Assembly (NCBI GenBank): GCA_018894105.1 | Contig: CM032123.1 | Location: forward strand, 26,761,744-26,825,743 | From: Jacaranda mimosifolia | Taxonomy: Eukaryota > Streptophyta > Magnoliopsida > Lamiales > Bignoniaceae | Length of the DNA stretch: 64,000 bases | Direction of reading: 5' to 3' | Part shown: positions 1 to 13,208 of the stretch, one piece after another | Layout: the number at the start of each line of letters is the position of its first letter | Position numbering within the stretch: position 1 is the stretch's first letter | Program-made: the position numbers and the translations under genes | The notes under the pieces: generated by a model | Told to the model about the DNA's origin: nothing | Databases searched by the model: none | What the model saw: the letters and a program-made list of their open reading frames with translations, nothing else

Positions 1-380
1 GTAACCTGCAGGTTCAGAATTTTATTGTGTAACAAATTGGACACTGAGATCTGTAGTTACTGACCTGCTGATCAAATTTTTGTTGCCTTAACGGTGGTTA
101 TGCTTTAAAAAAAACTCAGTAGCTTGTGTAACAGAGTACAAATAGCATCATAATGTATCCAAACTCTGATCTTAAGAAAAATCAAAATGTTCATAATATA
201 ATGTTAAAAATGAGAATGTGCTGTTCCAATTCCTGAATAATTTTATTACTAGCACTTCATGCAGTGTTTATTTTTGGACATTTTGGCAATATATTTGGTT
301 CCTGAGGCACCCTAGCAGTTATTAGATTCTATTACCAGTTTACTGACTTATAATTATTTCTTTACCATCCTGACGTGCAG
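1..380 (+). other. Intron of the LARP6 gene
   Basis: No coding segment is visible here. The stretch is AT-rich and ends in an acceptor (GTGCAG) directly before the first recognisable LARP6 exon at 381. That exon starts in mid-codon, so the upstream coding exons, which hold the start of the La motif, lie outside the window. Confidence 0.7.
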
Positions 381-3300
381 TGCCACTTTCTGTTGTCGCA
401 TCATTCAAGAAGATCAAAACTGCCATTAGTGATAGTACACAGCTTGCCAGTATCCTGCGGAGCTCAAATAAACTGGTAATTTTGCAGTCAATGGAAAGTT
501 TAGCACCATATTCTGTAATATCTTTTCTGCAATAGTCTATTTGACTTTCTTGCTAGTTTATGTTATTTCCTTTGTGGTTAATTTTTTGTTCTTCAGTTAG
601 TCAGTGAAGACGGCAAAAAGGTCAAACGCCTGCATCCATTGACGGAATCAGATATGGAAGAGCTGCAAGTAGGTCCTATTTATTTTCTTTATCCTTTTTT
701 CATGTCAAATTAAACCCCACCCACATTTGCAATGTCAATGCTAGATTTAGTAATTTTAAATTCTAACATCATTGTATCTTTTGCACTTATTGTTTGTTAT
801 GTTTGCCTTATTTTTGTCTACCCCACTCTCGTCTTGATCTGTATAATCTCTTTTACAGTCTCGTATAGTCATTGCTGAAAATTTACCAGAGGATCATTCT
901 CACCAGAACCTCATGAAGATTTTCTCATCTGTAGGCAGGTATACGGTGCTCATTTTGCAGAAATGAATGCATATAAGGTATTTGTTTTGAAAGAATGTGG
1001 TTTTGCTCTTTCTTATGCATTTTTCAATGATTCTACCAGCGTGAAGTCAATTCGTACCTGTCCGCCTCAGAATTCGAATAGTGGTGCATCATCTGCATCT
1101 AAAACAGGAAAAGGGGATGGGTTGCACTTCAGTGGCAAGGTATGCATTTGAGTGGCAAGTATTAACCTGCTTTGCCGTTGCCGAGCTATTCAGAGCTTTG
1201 AATATACTTGTGAACTAAAGCAACAATTTTCACGTTGGTTTTAGGTTTTTCTTCAAGCAAAATTTTTTATCTTTCTAATACGATTGTGGAATACCTGTAA
1301 TTCATGTTGTTCATGGTTTTAGTATGTTTGGCTAGTCAAATTAAGGTGGTGGTTTTACAACTGTGTAATAATTTTTTTTTTACTCCTTAGGTCACTCTTT
1401 TCTCTTTAATAAAATCTATTGAACCACCTACTTCTGTTCATCAATGGCTGGTTGGCTTACCTCTTTCCAAGCCAAGTAATTTTAATTGCAATCTAAATTG
1501 CATGTGTTGAGAATATGATTTGAATTGATTTCCTTTAATTTTACATACCAGCAGATAACTTGCGTGAATTTTGGGTAAACCTAATAGATTTTTCAGGAAT
1601 CGTCAGGGAGGAAATGTCTGTGTCGATGCATGAACTATGACTTATGTGGAGTTTAGCTATGCTCTGGTTCTTATTTTATTTTTTTTCCATGTTTTTGTTT
1701 TCTAATAGTGCACAATTCAGGTTCTTAAGATGATATTCCCCTGGCCCAGATGAATGTCTAAGTTTATCATTTATTAAGGATATCCAAATAGAGAATTTAG
1801 TTTATTGAGATAGATATTTCCCATATTATCTGCTCTTTTGGTTTGAACGAGAATATTAGCTATACTTTTTTGTGCATTTTCTTCTCCTGATGATTTTTTG
1901 CAAAAAGGAAAAAGGAGAAGGGAAAGAGAAATATAGGTGATTAGAGAGGGAGTAAGAGAGTAGGATATTGTTCTTCCACACTTAGGTGAGTAAATGAACA
2001 GAGTTCTGCTTATACTTCCCTGGAGAACATCAATCTAGCTACAATGATCTCGTAATCTGTGTGGCTCCACAAGATTTGCGTGCTACAATTAAAGAATCTA
2101 TGTGCATAGGATTTTTGGACTCCTACAGCTTTTGTCTGTGCTTATTCTATGTAAGATTCACATTTCCCTAACCTCTGGATTTGATATTTCCATGTAGTTT
2201 CATGCTTTCGTGGAGTATGAATCTGTTGAAGTAGCCGAGAAAGCGGTAGGCCTTATCACTTAAATAAACTTTTGTTCCAACATCCCAACTAAATCTTTAA
2301 AAATCTGGCCTGGTTTGGGTTCTTCACAGCTGGTTATTCTACTGGCTCTTTGTGCAGGTGGCAGAACTGAAAGACGAGGGCAGTTGGAGGAATGGCCTAA
2401 AAGTTCGTTTGCTGCTTAAAAGTGCAGTATGTACTACAGTTTTTGTTTATTTCTGCAAGCAATATTTCCTGAAAAGAAAAATGTTTGCTGGTGATATTAT
2501 TTCCTGTCAAATGCTGCTGCTATATACTGAGTGCTCGTGTGCAAATATAACAACTTTTGACGGTTTTAAGGATACTTTGTGGTTTTGGGGGATACTTTGT
2601 TATTGTTCATACTTCATAGAGGATAAGGCTACATATATATTAAAATTTTAGTTATGGGAAACTTCTTCCCATGAATTTTTCTAGATTTTGTCCTATCTTC
2701 TCTTTTTGTTCATCTAGGAATGATATTCTTCATGTTCAAAACAAAAGCAAAACCGGCCAGAAATTTGTCAAAATTTGACTTGTTAAGGTTTGATGGTCAT
2801 GAATGGAGTTGATTGTATGAATAATGCATTTATATTTTTGTATTTCTACAATTTACAGTTAAAATCTACCCATGCACGAACCAAGAAAGTTGGTCATGAA
2901 GGTCAGTCCACTGGTAAGAAAGATGAGGCGGTTGCCCCAGAGATGCAGGGTTTAAATGAGAATAACTTGGAAGATCCATCGCTACAATCTGATGCACAAA
3001 ATCATGAGCTTCAGGTAAGGGCCATTGAGATTTAAATGAACATCAAATTATGCTTCCTAGAACATATATGTGCAAACTCAATTTGAATGTGGTCCTATGC
3101 TTGAATTACACTTTTTAATTCATCCTGTTCCCTATGCTCCTGTTCTAGGAAACTTCAAGGAGTCCATGTGGGATGCTAAAACTAAGAACATGCTTAAAGG
3201 TTTTGTTCTTTTGGTTGGGGTAGTGTTAGATAGGAATATAGGTATTGCCAAGAATTGTATATATAGCTTTTTTACTTTCTGCCCCCAAGTTTATGCAGAT

Positions 3301-4297
3301 AGTTTCCATTTGATGAATTCCTGCTCATAATTGAAAATCGTAGTTCACTCTCTGCATATTGAGCCTTGGAAATTTGCGCTTTGGTTTATCCAGTTTTTGG
3401 GGAAGAGTTGAGGGGAAGATGTATTTGAGGAAATGTTTGGAGAACGTGTGAATAATAAAAGTATGTTGGGTTTTATTTTTGGGGAAGACCTTTTTTACCA
3501 AGATATTAAGTTTTTGTGTGCTTATTGATTAGGGTGTCACATTAAGCTTTTATATTAGTACACGTTATCATTGTAGTATAACAATCAAAACCTATATATT
3601 TATATTAAAATAATGGAAGATATATATATATATATATATTTTACTGATATAATGATTTGAAATCATTAGAATTTTTTTTAACATATTTTGGGGAAAAGAT
3701 AAGTTCTGGGGAAAATGTTAGGTTTTATCTATGGGATTGGAAAACATTTCTTGAACTTTTCTACTTTACCTTTGGTTTGAAATGGCTATTACGTTAGTGA
3801 ATTGTGGGTCCCTTTTTCTGCTTCCAAATTTGTGGGTCACCCTGTGAAACATACATCAATCAGACTGGTTGTAATGACCTAGACTTCCCACTGTGAGACT
3901 GTTTACTCGAAGCTCATCTAAAACGCTTGATAAATGATTCTGAGGGTTGTCTTTTCAATATTCTAGACTGAGATTTATGAGTGCTAGTGATATTTTTCAC
4001 TGAATCACTGGACAGTTGGATGAGAATGCAAAAGGCAATCCACAGAGGAAAGGGCGCAATAGTGGTGATGGAGGCAGCGGCAATGGTCGTAGCAAGGGCA
4101 AGGGAAAGGGACAGGCACGTGGAAGGACTCATCATCCCACTAATGGAGGGATCAACTTGGGATCTCCATCTTCAGAAGTTTCTGTTAGTACCGAGAAGGT
4201 GAACACATCCAAAGCATCTCCTGTTCCTCGAATGCCGGATGGTACTAAGGGATTCTCCATGGGTCGAGGGAAGCCAGTAGCTGTAAAAATTGCTTGA
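381..4297 (+). CDS. LARP6: La-related protein 6 (LARP6-type), 5'-truncated by the window edge
   Basis: Eight exons read as one protein: 381-475, 597-668, 859-938, 1040-1139, 2198-2245, 2358-2426, 2859-3014 and 4016-4297 (stop TGA 4295-4297). All have GT-AG borders and compatible phases, giving about 300 codons here. In order they encode the C-terminal half of the La motif (VPLSVVASFKKIKTAI and a SEDGKKVKR stretch), an RRM (IVIAENLPED; FHAFVEYESVEVAEKA), a basic glycine-rich linker (KGKGKGQARGR), and the C-terminal SUZ-C-like motif PRMPDGTKGFSMGRGKPV. The La motif and RRM of this family bind RNA, and plant LARP6 proteins are cytoplasmic/nuclear RNA-binding factors, some of which bind poly(A)-binding protein. 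No stop or frameshift was found, so the gene looks functional. The N-terminus is missing, and I cannot tell the 6A, 6B and 6C subtypes apart with confidence. Confidence 0.93.
3617..3640. repeat. (TA)n microsatellite in the LARP6 last intron
   Basis: An uninterrupted TA dinucleotide run inside the roughly 1-kb intron between the exons ending at 3014 and starting at 4016. The rest of this intron is AT-rich and shows no coding segment. Confidence 0.85.
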
Positions 4298-4653
4298 GTG
4301 GTTTCTATTTGAGGGTTCTTAAACTCTTGTAAGCAAGCATGCATGTCCTGGAGCAACAATGCCGTCTGCTGTGCTGTTGGCCGGTTCCTTTTGAAAATTG
4401 TCTACAGTATAGCTAGTAGATAGCATAATGGGTAGTCTGCTAATTCGAATCAGACTATGCCTTTTTTATGAGTGATTTGAGTGGTGGAAAATGAAGAACC
4501 TCTCGAGACCTATTGTAGCATTGCTATTCTCCCATCCAGGTTAAGGGATGGTTTTGATGTACATAGTAAACGTCTGCTCCGGATTCAGATTCTAGTATAC
4601 ATATGAAAATGAGGAAAAGGAAAAAGAGAAAAAGAATGCATTACTAGTACATC

Positions 4654-4728
4654 TCTCTCCCTCTCTCTCTCTCTCACGCACACACACACACATATATATA
4701 TATATATTTCTATATGTATATATATAGA
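4654..4728. repeat. Compound CT/CA/TA microsatellite downstream of LARP6
   Basis: A run of CT repeats passes into CA repeats and then TA repeats, about 360 bases after the LARP6 stop codon. It probably lies in or just beyond the 3' untranslated region. It produces spurious minus-strand reading frames made of simple dipeptides, which are not genes. Confidence 0.9.
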
Positions 4729-5040
4729 TTGATAGAGGAGGACATATGTGTGAATTTTCATGAAAAGATTTAAGTACAATACTATTTAAATTGTTCAACA
4801 TTTGAGTTTTCTAATTACCTTAGCGTAAATTATCGTATCTAAGTTTTGGCACGGTCGGGATGAAAAATCTCATATCTAAGTTGGTGCTTGGTAATTCTGA
4901 GCATTCAGAACAAGGCCTAAGGCATCATTCTTCATGTCCCCGAGCTAATTTCAAGGGAAATTTGCTAGACGAATGGGCGAATTTCATACCCTTTTAAAGC
5001 AATTGATGACAATGGAACTTTAGATGTCATATGACTAAGT

Positions 5041-5130
5041 TTAGTTTTGATCTGATGCACAACAAAATGAAGTTAAAAACAGATAAATTTAGTTTTGATC
5101 TGATGCACAACAAAATTAAGTTAAAAACAG
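5041..5130. repeat. 48-bp tandem duplication between the two convergent genes
   Basis: Two nearly identical copies lie head to tail, at 5041-5088 and 5089-5130, both beginning TTAGTTTTGATCTGATGCAC. They fall in the roughly 1.1-kb intergenic space between the LARP6 stop (4297) and the hydrolase stop (5394). I see no gene in that space. Confidence 0.85.
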
Positions 5131-5393
5131 AAGTTATTTGATCATGGGTTGTCACCCAAAAGTCTACTTGAGTCATTTGCCTGATGAAAAATGAATGGTT
5201 ACATCTCCAGGTACTCCAGTGGCAATGTACAATGGAGAATTGGACATAAGTCAATGCATGCTTTACGGGTCATACAGATATTCCAAATTTAGAATATTAC
5301 CAAATGTTTTCACATTGTGGGTAGTGAGAAATGAGATACACAACCAGATCAAACAAAGTCTTCAAAAGATTTCTGGGTTTCATCCAAGCAAAT

Positions 5394-8300
5394 TTACGAA
5401 TACATGAGCCTTTCCATCACCAATTTAACCACTGCAGGAGCATCAACAGTAACAGCAACCTTGACCGAAGGTTTATCAGACCATTCAGTAACTTCCTCAA
5501 ACCTTTCAAAAGGTCAAAATGTGAGTAAAAAGGATATCATACATGCTGACTTATTAGTACGATATGAATGTCTTAAGTCGTGAAAGTTTATGGGCCGGGT
5601 TGATTTTGGCATTTCGAATTATTTGGCATCCCATGCCTCTATGAAATGACTAAAATGCTAAATATTAAGAGAACAGACGATGGAATCATAAAAAGTATCA
5701 GGCAAGCGTTGCAATTCCAATCTCTCAATCCCATCTGAACAGCAATTCTACATTACCCATGGATAAAATTCAAGCAACTTCACTGCTCTCCATCTTTATT
5801 GCATGAATAATTCAGGATGAAAAGTATAACTTATCTGCATAACTAGATTACTTCAGTGCAAATCTGAAAATTCTCCTTAATTATATTGCTTGCAGTCTTA
5901 GAAATTGAACAGTGTAGAGCCAAGTTGCCAGATGTCTATTATCTACTATATGCAGAATTATGAATTAGCTAGAATTAGTTGTATAGCACCTCTTTTTTAC
6001 GCGATGAGTGCATTGTTGCAAGAGTAAATCATTTGCATCACCATAAGTAGGGAATACATCAAGAAAAGTGACTTTTGAAAGAATAAGATATACCTTTTCT
6101 GTTTGTTATAGAATAACGTCAGACCCCTTGCGATGCCCACTGTCTGGACACGAACAACACCTTCCACATAGGTAATCAGTGAAGGATTGACAGCAGCCAG
6201 AATGGTTGTTGGGTCATGAAGGTAAACACCTGCATTAGATTAAATACAGACTGACATCAACAAACACTTACAGCCAATTTGGTTGTGTTTTCATTTTCAA
6301 TTTTCATTTTCAACATTTTTAAAATTTGAAAAGTTAGTTAAAGTAAATGAATTGAAAATAGGTTTGTATTTGGTTAATATGTTGGGAAAGTAATGATTAT
6401 ATAAGGTTTAGTAGGTTGTAGGTAGAAAGAGATAGTAATAGTAAAAAAGAGAGAGAAAATATATATGTTATTGGGAGAAGATATGTAGATTATTGGAGAA
6501 TGTGTTTTGAGATGAAAATGAGTTGGAATATAAATGAAAATGACAATAAGTTGTTGATGATTCATTTCCAAATTGTGAAAAAATGTAAAAATGAATTTAA
6601 AAACATAAACAAACTAGCTGTTATAATCTTGATATCTATCTAATTACAAGATCTCCAAGCAAACCTTTTGTGCTGTAGGCATCATGATGATAAGAAAAGT
6701 ACACATCTAGAATCTTGCATATATACTGGGCAAATTTTCCACTTGATTCTGCCAATTTATCTCGATCAGCATCTGTAAAAGGAAGGGCAAGCCAGAACTT
6801 TTTGCAGATTAAACGAGGTAAAAATAAGATTCATGCAATAAATGATGAACATTTGAGAAATCCTTGTCCATCTTCTAAAGTAGAGTTTGGCTGAGCAAAT
6901 TAATCATATTGCTGCCACTCTGTCTACCAACGATGTCTTGAGTTTCAAGACAGCAGTCCCTTTCTTTTTTAATTCTAGGAGACTTTGACTGAAAAAGTCT
7001 GGCATTTAAACAGATGTAGATGATGCCTAAGTATTTATTTGCTGAATCTGGTTGTCATTGTGTCAAAAGATGAGAAATGGAAAAGCTATTCGTGAAAATT
7101 CTTCTCTTGATTCTTTAAGGGAAAGACAGAATGAATGATGGATATGTCACAATTAGCGTAACATCTGCTTCAAATTTTAGTATAACTGAATGCAACTCTG
7201 ACTTCCACTTCATGATAATTTTAACCTAACTGAATGGAACTTGCTCTTTCATCAATTCATGATCTCTCACCTCCTGCTCCAGCAATTAGCAACTTTCTGC
7301 TTGTTGCACACCCCTTAAATTTGCTTCACTTCCTTTCTTTTTCTGCACCCCCCTAACATTTTCTCAATTTCTTTCTTTTTTCTCACGTTCTGTTTTTTTT
7401 TCTGCAACTCCATTCTCTTACTTTCCCCTATGAAGGAAACTTCAACTGTTATGTAATTTCAGATACTCTCGTAGTAACTGGCTATAATCACCACCACATC
7501 CAATGCCAAAAGCAAATCAGTCCATCACATGGAGAAGTTCCAACATCACTAAGGTTTCATCTTCAGTATCAAATCTAGCTTATTGTTGCTCATTACCATC
7601 AAGATATACCGCTAGTCTGTTATTATCACTGATAGCACGGACTGAGCATCCCCAATAAAGTAGACACTAAATCCATGTTAAGCCAATTAATTTGTTATCA
7701 ACATAGAAATTTCACAAGTTAAAGCTCGTGAAGCAAGTCAGCACTTGAACAGCTACTGTATGGATATTGAACCAAGCAATATCTAATGGACAATATCCCT
7801 ATAATTAACTTTGGCCTCACTTCATATTTTAAAACTTAAGTGAGCTCCTGGAGGATTTTAACTGCAAGCTCTTTAGTTCCACTTTTTTGGTTAGCAGCAA
7901 CTTTACATTTGGAAAATATTTCAAGAAAGGCCAGCAGCATTATTAATTTTGGACCTTAGTAGAAGTTTATGAACCTTAACCTGTCCATTGGTGTGCAAAA
8001 TTCACGCTCAATGGTTTACTAAGAGCTAGTCATCTGGCATGGTTGATGAAACAGACGAATGGATACCCAAACTGTTAAAGACTAGTATCAGAGCAGCAAA
8101 CCAGTAACTAACAAATATGAATTATGACAGCACAGCAAGAAAATTTTATCTGTTTCCATCAGCTAACAATGTGGTCATTACCTCCTATCCACTGCTAGCA
8201 TAAGTAGAAGCATAAAATGATAAGAAGGTTCAGGCGGTTTATTGATTAATTATAAAATACACACAGGAATACCAGTTAAAACAACTTGATGCGTGACATT

Positions 8301-10798
8301 TATCCCTATAGCCAGAATATCAGCTCCACTTGTGAATACAACATCTGCTGCATCAGGATCTCCAAAAATCTTGTGAAACAATTAAAACAAAAGAAAACAT
8401 TAAATAACCAGAAGAAAATCACGCGAAACGAGCGCTGGACAAGCAGACATGCAAAAATTATCTAGATACTCACATTTGCCTCGGCTGCAGGATTCACATT
8501 TCCATTTACTGAAAATGCACCACCAAGAAGGACAATTTGCCCAACATTTTCTATAAATGCAGGATCTGATTGTATGGCCTGCATAAATCGATAAATCTCA
8601 GAAGAAAGTGAAACAAGAGGCAGCAGCTTGAACTGATTACAAAAGTTCAAGAAAACTAACCAATGCGATATTTGTTAGAGGACCCAAGGCCACCACAGTG
8701 ACTTTCCCTGGGTAAAGACTAGCTTGCTGGATAAGAAAGTCTGCAGCAGACTGCTCAATTGGCTTACCTTTGGGTGGAGGAAAGTTTTGATTTCCCAATC
8801 CATCCGTACCATGGACAAAGTCAGCAATTCGAAGTTTTGTACCTTTCTTTACATGAAAGTGATTTTACAAATTATACCAACCAAAATACTTGCCTAACGT
8901 GAATGCTTCACAATGCACTTGACAGTATTAACATAATTTAACAAAGTAAACACAATAAGAAAATGAAGGTGGACAGCCAAGATTATGCTGACACATATCT
9001 ATCACAATAGCAAGACAAGTGTCCCAAGATTGCTTTCCAAGGAAAGGAACAGTACAATTGATGAATTAAAGCTTCCAGACACTATTTTATTAGCACCTCA
9101 TTAGATGGTCATTCTGCAGTTTGATTTCCTTGTTCTAAGGTTGATTTCGGATAATGCAACTTCATCATCAGCAAAAGGTTGTATATACCAGCAAGCACGA
9201 GACCATTAGTATTTTCTGCACATTTTCTTTCATTGAGAAATGAAATTCATTATAACCACATTGTCTACTACCTTATCCTTGTCTTCTACTTCTAAGACTT
9301 ATATATTAAAACAGTTAAACTCCAAAGTTGGTTGGAGGAAGTAATTCAACACAGTGGGTTTCCTCCAGGAACACCCAGCTATGTACTATACATACATAGA
9401 TACTCATGTATGGACTGCACAATAAATAACTTACATATTACTTAAAAATTTCTGAAGCACAATTATTTGTATTTCAGGAAAAACTAACTTAGAATTGACA
9501 GTGAAATAGAAAAACCAAAAGTCTGCATTGGAGTACAGTAATTTCAGATATTGTGTAAAAGCAGAAAGAACGGTGGCACCTCATATCATAATACATACAG
9601 TGATGGTCACATGTGATCCTTCAGCCACAGGGATATCAGTCCTCCCAGCAATCTCCAACTGTGTTATGTAATATTAGTTACAAAAGATTAGCTGCAAAAA
9701 TTGGGAAATATCGAATAATCTGAACATTGAACTTATGAATAAAATTAGATGAGAACGTCTAGGCATTGTTTTAGTGTTCACCAAAATGAATCAATGTTCA
9801 CACCTTTTTTCTCTTTTTCAGGTTTAAACATGTTCAATGCCAAAATTGCCTAAAACCTAAAGAATTTCACCCACACCAGAATAGGATCATAAATAGTTCA
9901 CATAAGGCACAATACATGTTGCGGTACACTCTGTCTCAGTAATTGCATCTCTTTCTGCTATTCATGACTTACTTCTTAACAATTAAAAGTCTGATCGAAA
10001 CCCAAATTCAATAAAATACATTCTTTATCCCAATACTTTTTTATATCAAGATAAATGTCAAATTCAGCAGAATAATGATAAATCTTAACTCAACTTTTAG
10101 TGTGTTTGAAAAGTTGGACCTGATAATCTTAAAAGGAAAGGAATCAGCAAATTTGCATGAAGTAGGAAGCTAAAATCAGAGTATCTGCATTAATGGATGT
10201 GGCACTGAAACCAGTAGTTACTATATCAAAGTAAATATAAAAAGCACGATTCAACAAATCAGACGGAAGCCATTTCCATTGAATGGATAAAGTACTATAC
10301 TTTAGTTATTATTGACTAATTTCATCATCATTCCGTACCTTCACAAATTATTCAATTAAGCAATCAATAACACGAGTTAGAACTTAGAATTACAACAGGT
10401 CAAAGATGTACACTGTGCTTCTGACAGTTGTACAATCAGATCACGAATCCCCTCTACAATTTTCCAAAATTTGAAAACAAAATCAAAAGAAAAGGAAAGA
10501 ATATCAATGGGATTACTAAGTGCAAAGCATTTCTGGTGGCGAGGGTGGTGTAGACATTGCCATAAATAGTAGTTAGTCCAATGACTTCAACTTCCGGTGA
10601 TTGCAACGCCAGAAAGATCGCCATCGCATCATCTGATCAACAGAAATTTTAGCTAAACACCAATTTCCAAACACAAAAAGGTTGGACCTTTCACAAATTT
10701 ATAGAACAAATAAAGTCAGAAAGCAACTAAACTCAAATTAATATTTACGTACCAATGCCAGGGTCGGTGTCGATGATGATCTTCTTGCGTTCCGCCAT
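5394..10798 (-). CDS. URH1: Inosine-uridine preferring nucleoside hydrolase (uridine nucleosidase)
   Basis: Nine exons on the minus strand form one 963-nt frame (320 residues plus stop): 10753-10798, 10517-10632, 9599-9658, 8661-8846, 8474-8578, 8273-8369, 6665-6772, 6094-6229 and 5394-5502. All borders are GT-AG and phases agree. The start MAERKKIIIDTDPG leads into DTDPGIDDAMAI, the N-terminal aspartate cluster that binds the catalytic calcium in this family. Further family motifs are ADFVHGTDGLGN, LGPLTNIALAI, GNVNPAAEANIFGDP and a late YLHDPTTILAAV segment with the conserved His-Asp. The enzyme hydrolyses uridine (and in plants also inosine or xanthosine) to base and ribose in the cytosol, in nucleoside salvage and breakdown. 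The length matches plant URH proteins. No defect was seen, so it is probably functional. The choice of URH1 over URH2 is inference. Confidence 0.96.
6278..6613. mobile_element. MITE-like element in a nucleoside hydrolase intron
   Basis: This AT-rich block of about 335 bp lies in the intron between the exons starting at 6229 and ending at 6665. Its ends are imperfect inverted repeats: TTTGGTTGTGTTTTC on the left and, reading inward on the other strand, TTTGTTTATGTTTTT on the right. There is no coding potential. The size, position and end sequence suggest a miniature inverted-repeat transposable element. I could not match a target-site duplication, so the superfamily is open. Confidence 0.5.
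6773..8272 (-). other. Long intron of the nucleoside hydrolase gene
   Basis: A 1.5-kb intron between hydrolase exons 6 and 7. Around 7310-7420 it has pyrimidine-rich tracts on the + strand (purine-rich in the transcript). I see no exon or mobile element in it. Confidence 0.7.
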
Positions 10799-11760
10799 TG
10801 TTTTAATCTGATAATTTCTCGAGTTGTTCACTTGAAATATATATTTCTGTATATGTATATGTTTCTTTATATATATTACTTTATTACAAAGGGCTAATAG
10901 CAATTCACCATGTGTTTTAAAAAATAGATAATTTACCTTTTATAAAAAATAAATGTTTAAAATATCTTTTCATATTTTAAAAAATTATGCACACTGTCTC
11001 TTCCTCCTCATTTATTGCTCATTTAACATAATTTTGATATGAGAAGACTAATTTACTCTTAATCATTTAATATATTTTTAATTCAATTTACCTAATTTTT
11101 TATTATCATTTTTTTTTCTTTTTATTTCTCATTTATCTCTTCTTCCATTATTGCATATATTTCTCATTTTACACACACACACACATATATATATAAATTT
11201 ATAATTATTTCTCATTTCTCATTATTTCATATATTATCATTTTATACATATATATATTTATTTATAAAATTAAAATTACTTTTATTTTTATCTTATCAAT
11301 TATTTTATAAAATTTATTTATCATTTCTCATTAATTCATTCCAAAGTAAATAAAATTTAAATTTCATAAAAATATATAAAATTTTTTTATTTATACTTAA
11401 ATACCTATATAGCATATATATACATAAATATAAATTTATCTATAAAATTTAAATAACTTTTATTTTTATATTTTTTCTTTCTAATTATTTATTTCAAATT
11501 AAATATATATATTTATATATATATATATATTAGTATATATGATGTTATTATCATTTATATATGATAATATATATAAAATTATTTAATAACATCATCTTTA
11601 TATAAATTTATTTATTTGTTTCAAATTAAATATTTATATATTTATGAAATTATATAACATATTTATATACGTACATATATATATATATTACAAGCTAGTT
11701 ATATTTATATATTTATTATCATATATATATGATAATATATATAATTATTTAATAACATAA
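10799..11760. repeat. AT-rich DNA upstream of the hydrolase, ending in AT tandem repeats
   Basis: The first 90 bases upstream of the hydrolase ATG should hold its promoter and 5' leader; several TATATA-like stretches at 10835-10875 fit but cannot be ranked. From about 10,889 an inverted-repeat end begins (see the composite element). From about 11,160 the sequence becomes almost pure A/T with AC, AT and TATATT tandem tracts. No coding potential. Confidence 0.7.
11648..11745. repeat. AT-rich repeat unit, left of the pararetrovirus
   Basis: A unit with a core of TTATATTTATATATTTATTA followed by TC and an ATATATAT/GATAATATATA tail. The same unit recurs on the far side of the viral insertion (18,064-18,200), in the same orientation and with the same left-hand extension. 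Confidence 0.7.
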
Positions 11761-12175
11761 TTTTCAGGGGCAAGATTTGGCTATGTTAAGGGTGCAAGGA
11801 CATAAGGATCAACCAGCCATGAAAGGCGGCAACAAGGGAAGAACCAGCCATGAAGGTGGTGTTTTGCTCAGGATCTCTAACTGTCAAGTCCTAATTACAG
11901 ATCAAGATTAGGCCCAACAACGCCCTAAACGCCTTCCACACGGCTTCAGCGGGCAAACCAGGGAACACCCCAAGATCCATAATTAAAACTGCCTGTTAAG
12001 ATCCCAAAACCCCCTTATCATCCTATTCTCCTTAACATTTCCTGAAACTTAACCTTTATAGCATGAGAATCATCATGCCTAACTAGTGTAAAGAAATATG
12101 TAGCCCAACACAGAATTAAATTAGCCTGCCATTCAGGCTAATATACAACAAATAAAGAAATATTAATTCAAAACA
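11761..12175. other. Non-coding segment between the AT repeats and the viral leader
   Basis: Less AT-rich than its surroundings. It contains a short GC-rich stretch (11,900-11,965) with no intact frame. It may be the distal leader or 5' end of the integrated viral genome, or unrelated filler. No tRNA-Met primer-binding site of the TGGTATCAGAGC type was found in it on either strand. Confidence 0.4.
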
Positions 12176-12323
12176 AAAATTTAAAGATTTACCTGAAGAG
12201 CTTTGAAGAACTTCAGTCTTCTATTATAATTTTAAAATATACAAGGACAGATTTACAGGGATGTTTACAATGAAAGGAGAGGGGAGTATTGGAAAGCTTC
12301 TGCCTAAAACTGAAGAGGCCCTT

Positions 12324-12335
12324 CCTATTTATAGA
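12324..12335 (-). promoter_or_regulatory. TATA box of the pararetroviral promoter
   Basis: The minus strand reads TCTATAAATAGG, about 140 bases beyond the stop of the second ORF, and is followed by a short leader. The position after the last ORF and the sequence fit the single genomic promoter that drives the pregenomic transcript in Caulimoviridae. Activity in this decayed copy is unknown. Confidence 0.6.
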
Positions 12336-13172
12336 CAATTAAGGCCGGACTTCAGATTTTATACAAAACTCTTTTGTGAAAATTTCGCATCCGAATAGTA
12401 CTATTATAAAAGTGACTTTTTTGAAAGTCAAAAAGTCAACAGTAAATTTCTTCTGGCAAGTCTATTCTTGTCTACTTAATCATTATCTGGTAGTTGATCC
12501 TTGTTTTGACATAGTTCTTCCGAGTTCTTCAAATTATTTTTAAGAGTTTCTTTTAAACTCTTAAATACATTATCAATTTCTTCAATTGAAATATTTTCTT
12601 CATCATTTGGGTCTTGAGATTCTCTTGCTAGACAATTGAATTGATTGTCTCCTTTTGATGAAGTTGCCATTGATGAACTGGATTTATTGTCCATTTCAGC
12701 ATCCAGATTTTTTATTAAATCTTTTTTCATTTCTTCAATATATGAATCAATGATTTCATGTCTGGAGATATCTCCTTTTGTGATTTGAATTTTTCTCATC
12801 ACATGTTGGAATGGATTGGAAGATTCTCTTTGCTACTTAGCTTTTATTAACTGCTGATATTCTGATATTTTTTCTTGAATATGATCCAAGGTTTCTTGTC
12901 CATGAAAAACTCCTGTTTCTTTATTCTTCAGAAGCAATTTATTCTAGAATTTGGTGAAGAACACTCTCTTGAAGCAAGGAATATTCTGCTGAGTATAACC
13001 CACTTCTGGAGCCCACTTCCATATCTATGGGATGGAAAATTCAACAAAGAAATACATTGGGGCAATTCCCTCAATCCATTTATTATTGTATTCCATATTT
13101 ATAAGTTTGGGTGAACAATCAACCCATTCGGTATATAAACCTTTAAAAAGTTCTGGAAGAATTTTTATTGAT

Positions 13173-13208
13173 GGACCATAATTAATCCACGGACCATAAT
13201 TAATCCAC
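13173..13208. repeat. 18-bp tandem duplication in the viral second ORF
   Basis: GGACCATAATTAATCCAC occurs twice, head to tail. It keeps the reading frame (18 nt) but both copies include an in-frame stop region, so it probably arose after integration. Confidence 0.85.

Noticed and set aside
4585..4801. Two overlapping minus-strand frames downstream of LARP6
   Set aside because: They translate the CT/CA/TA microsatellite (runs of Arg-Glu and Ile-Tyr) and have no gene context.
12875..13114. Plus-strand frame of 79 residues
   Set aside because: Opposite strand of the disrupted viral second ORF, which has recognisable protein motifs on minus.
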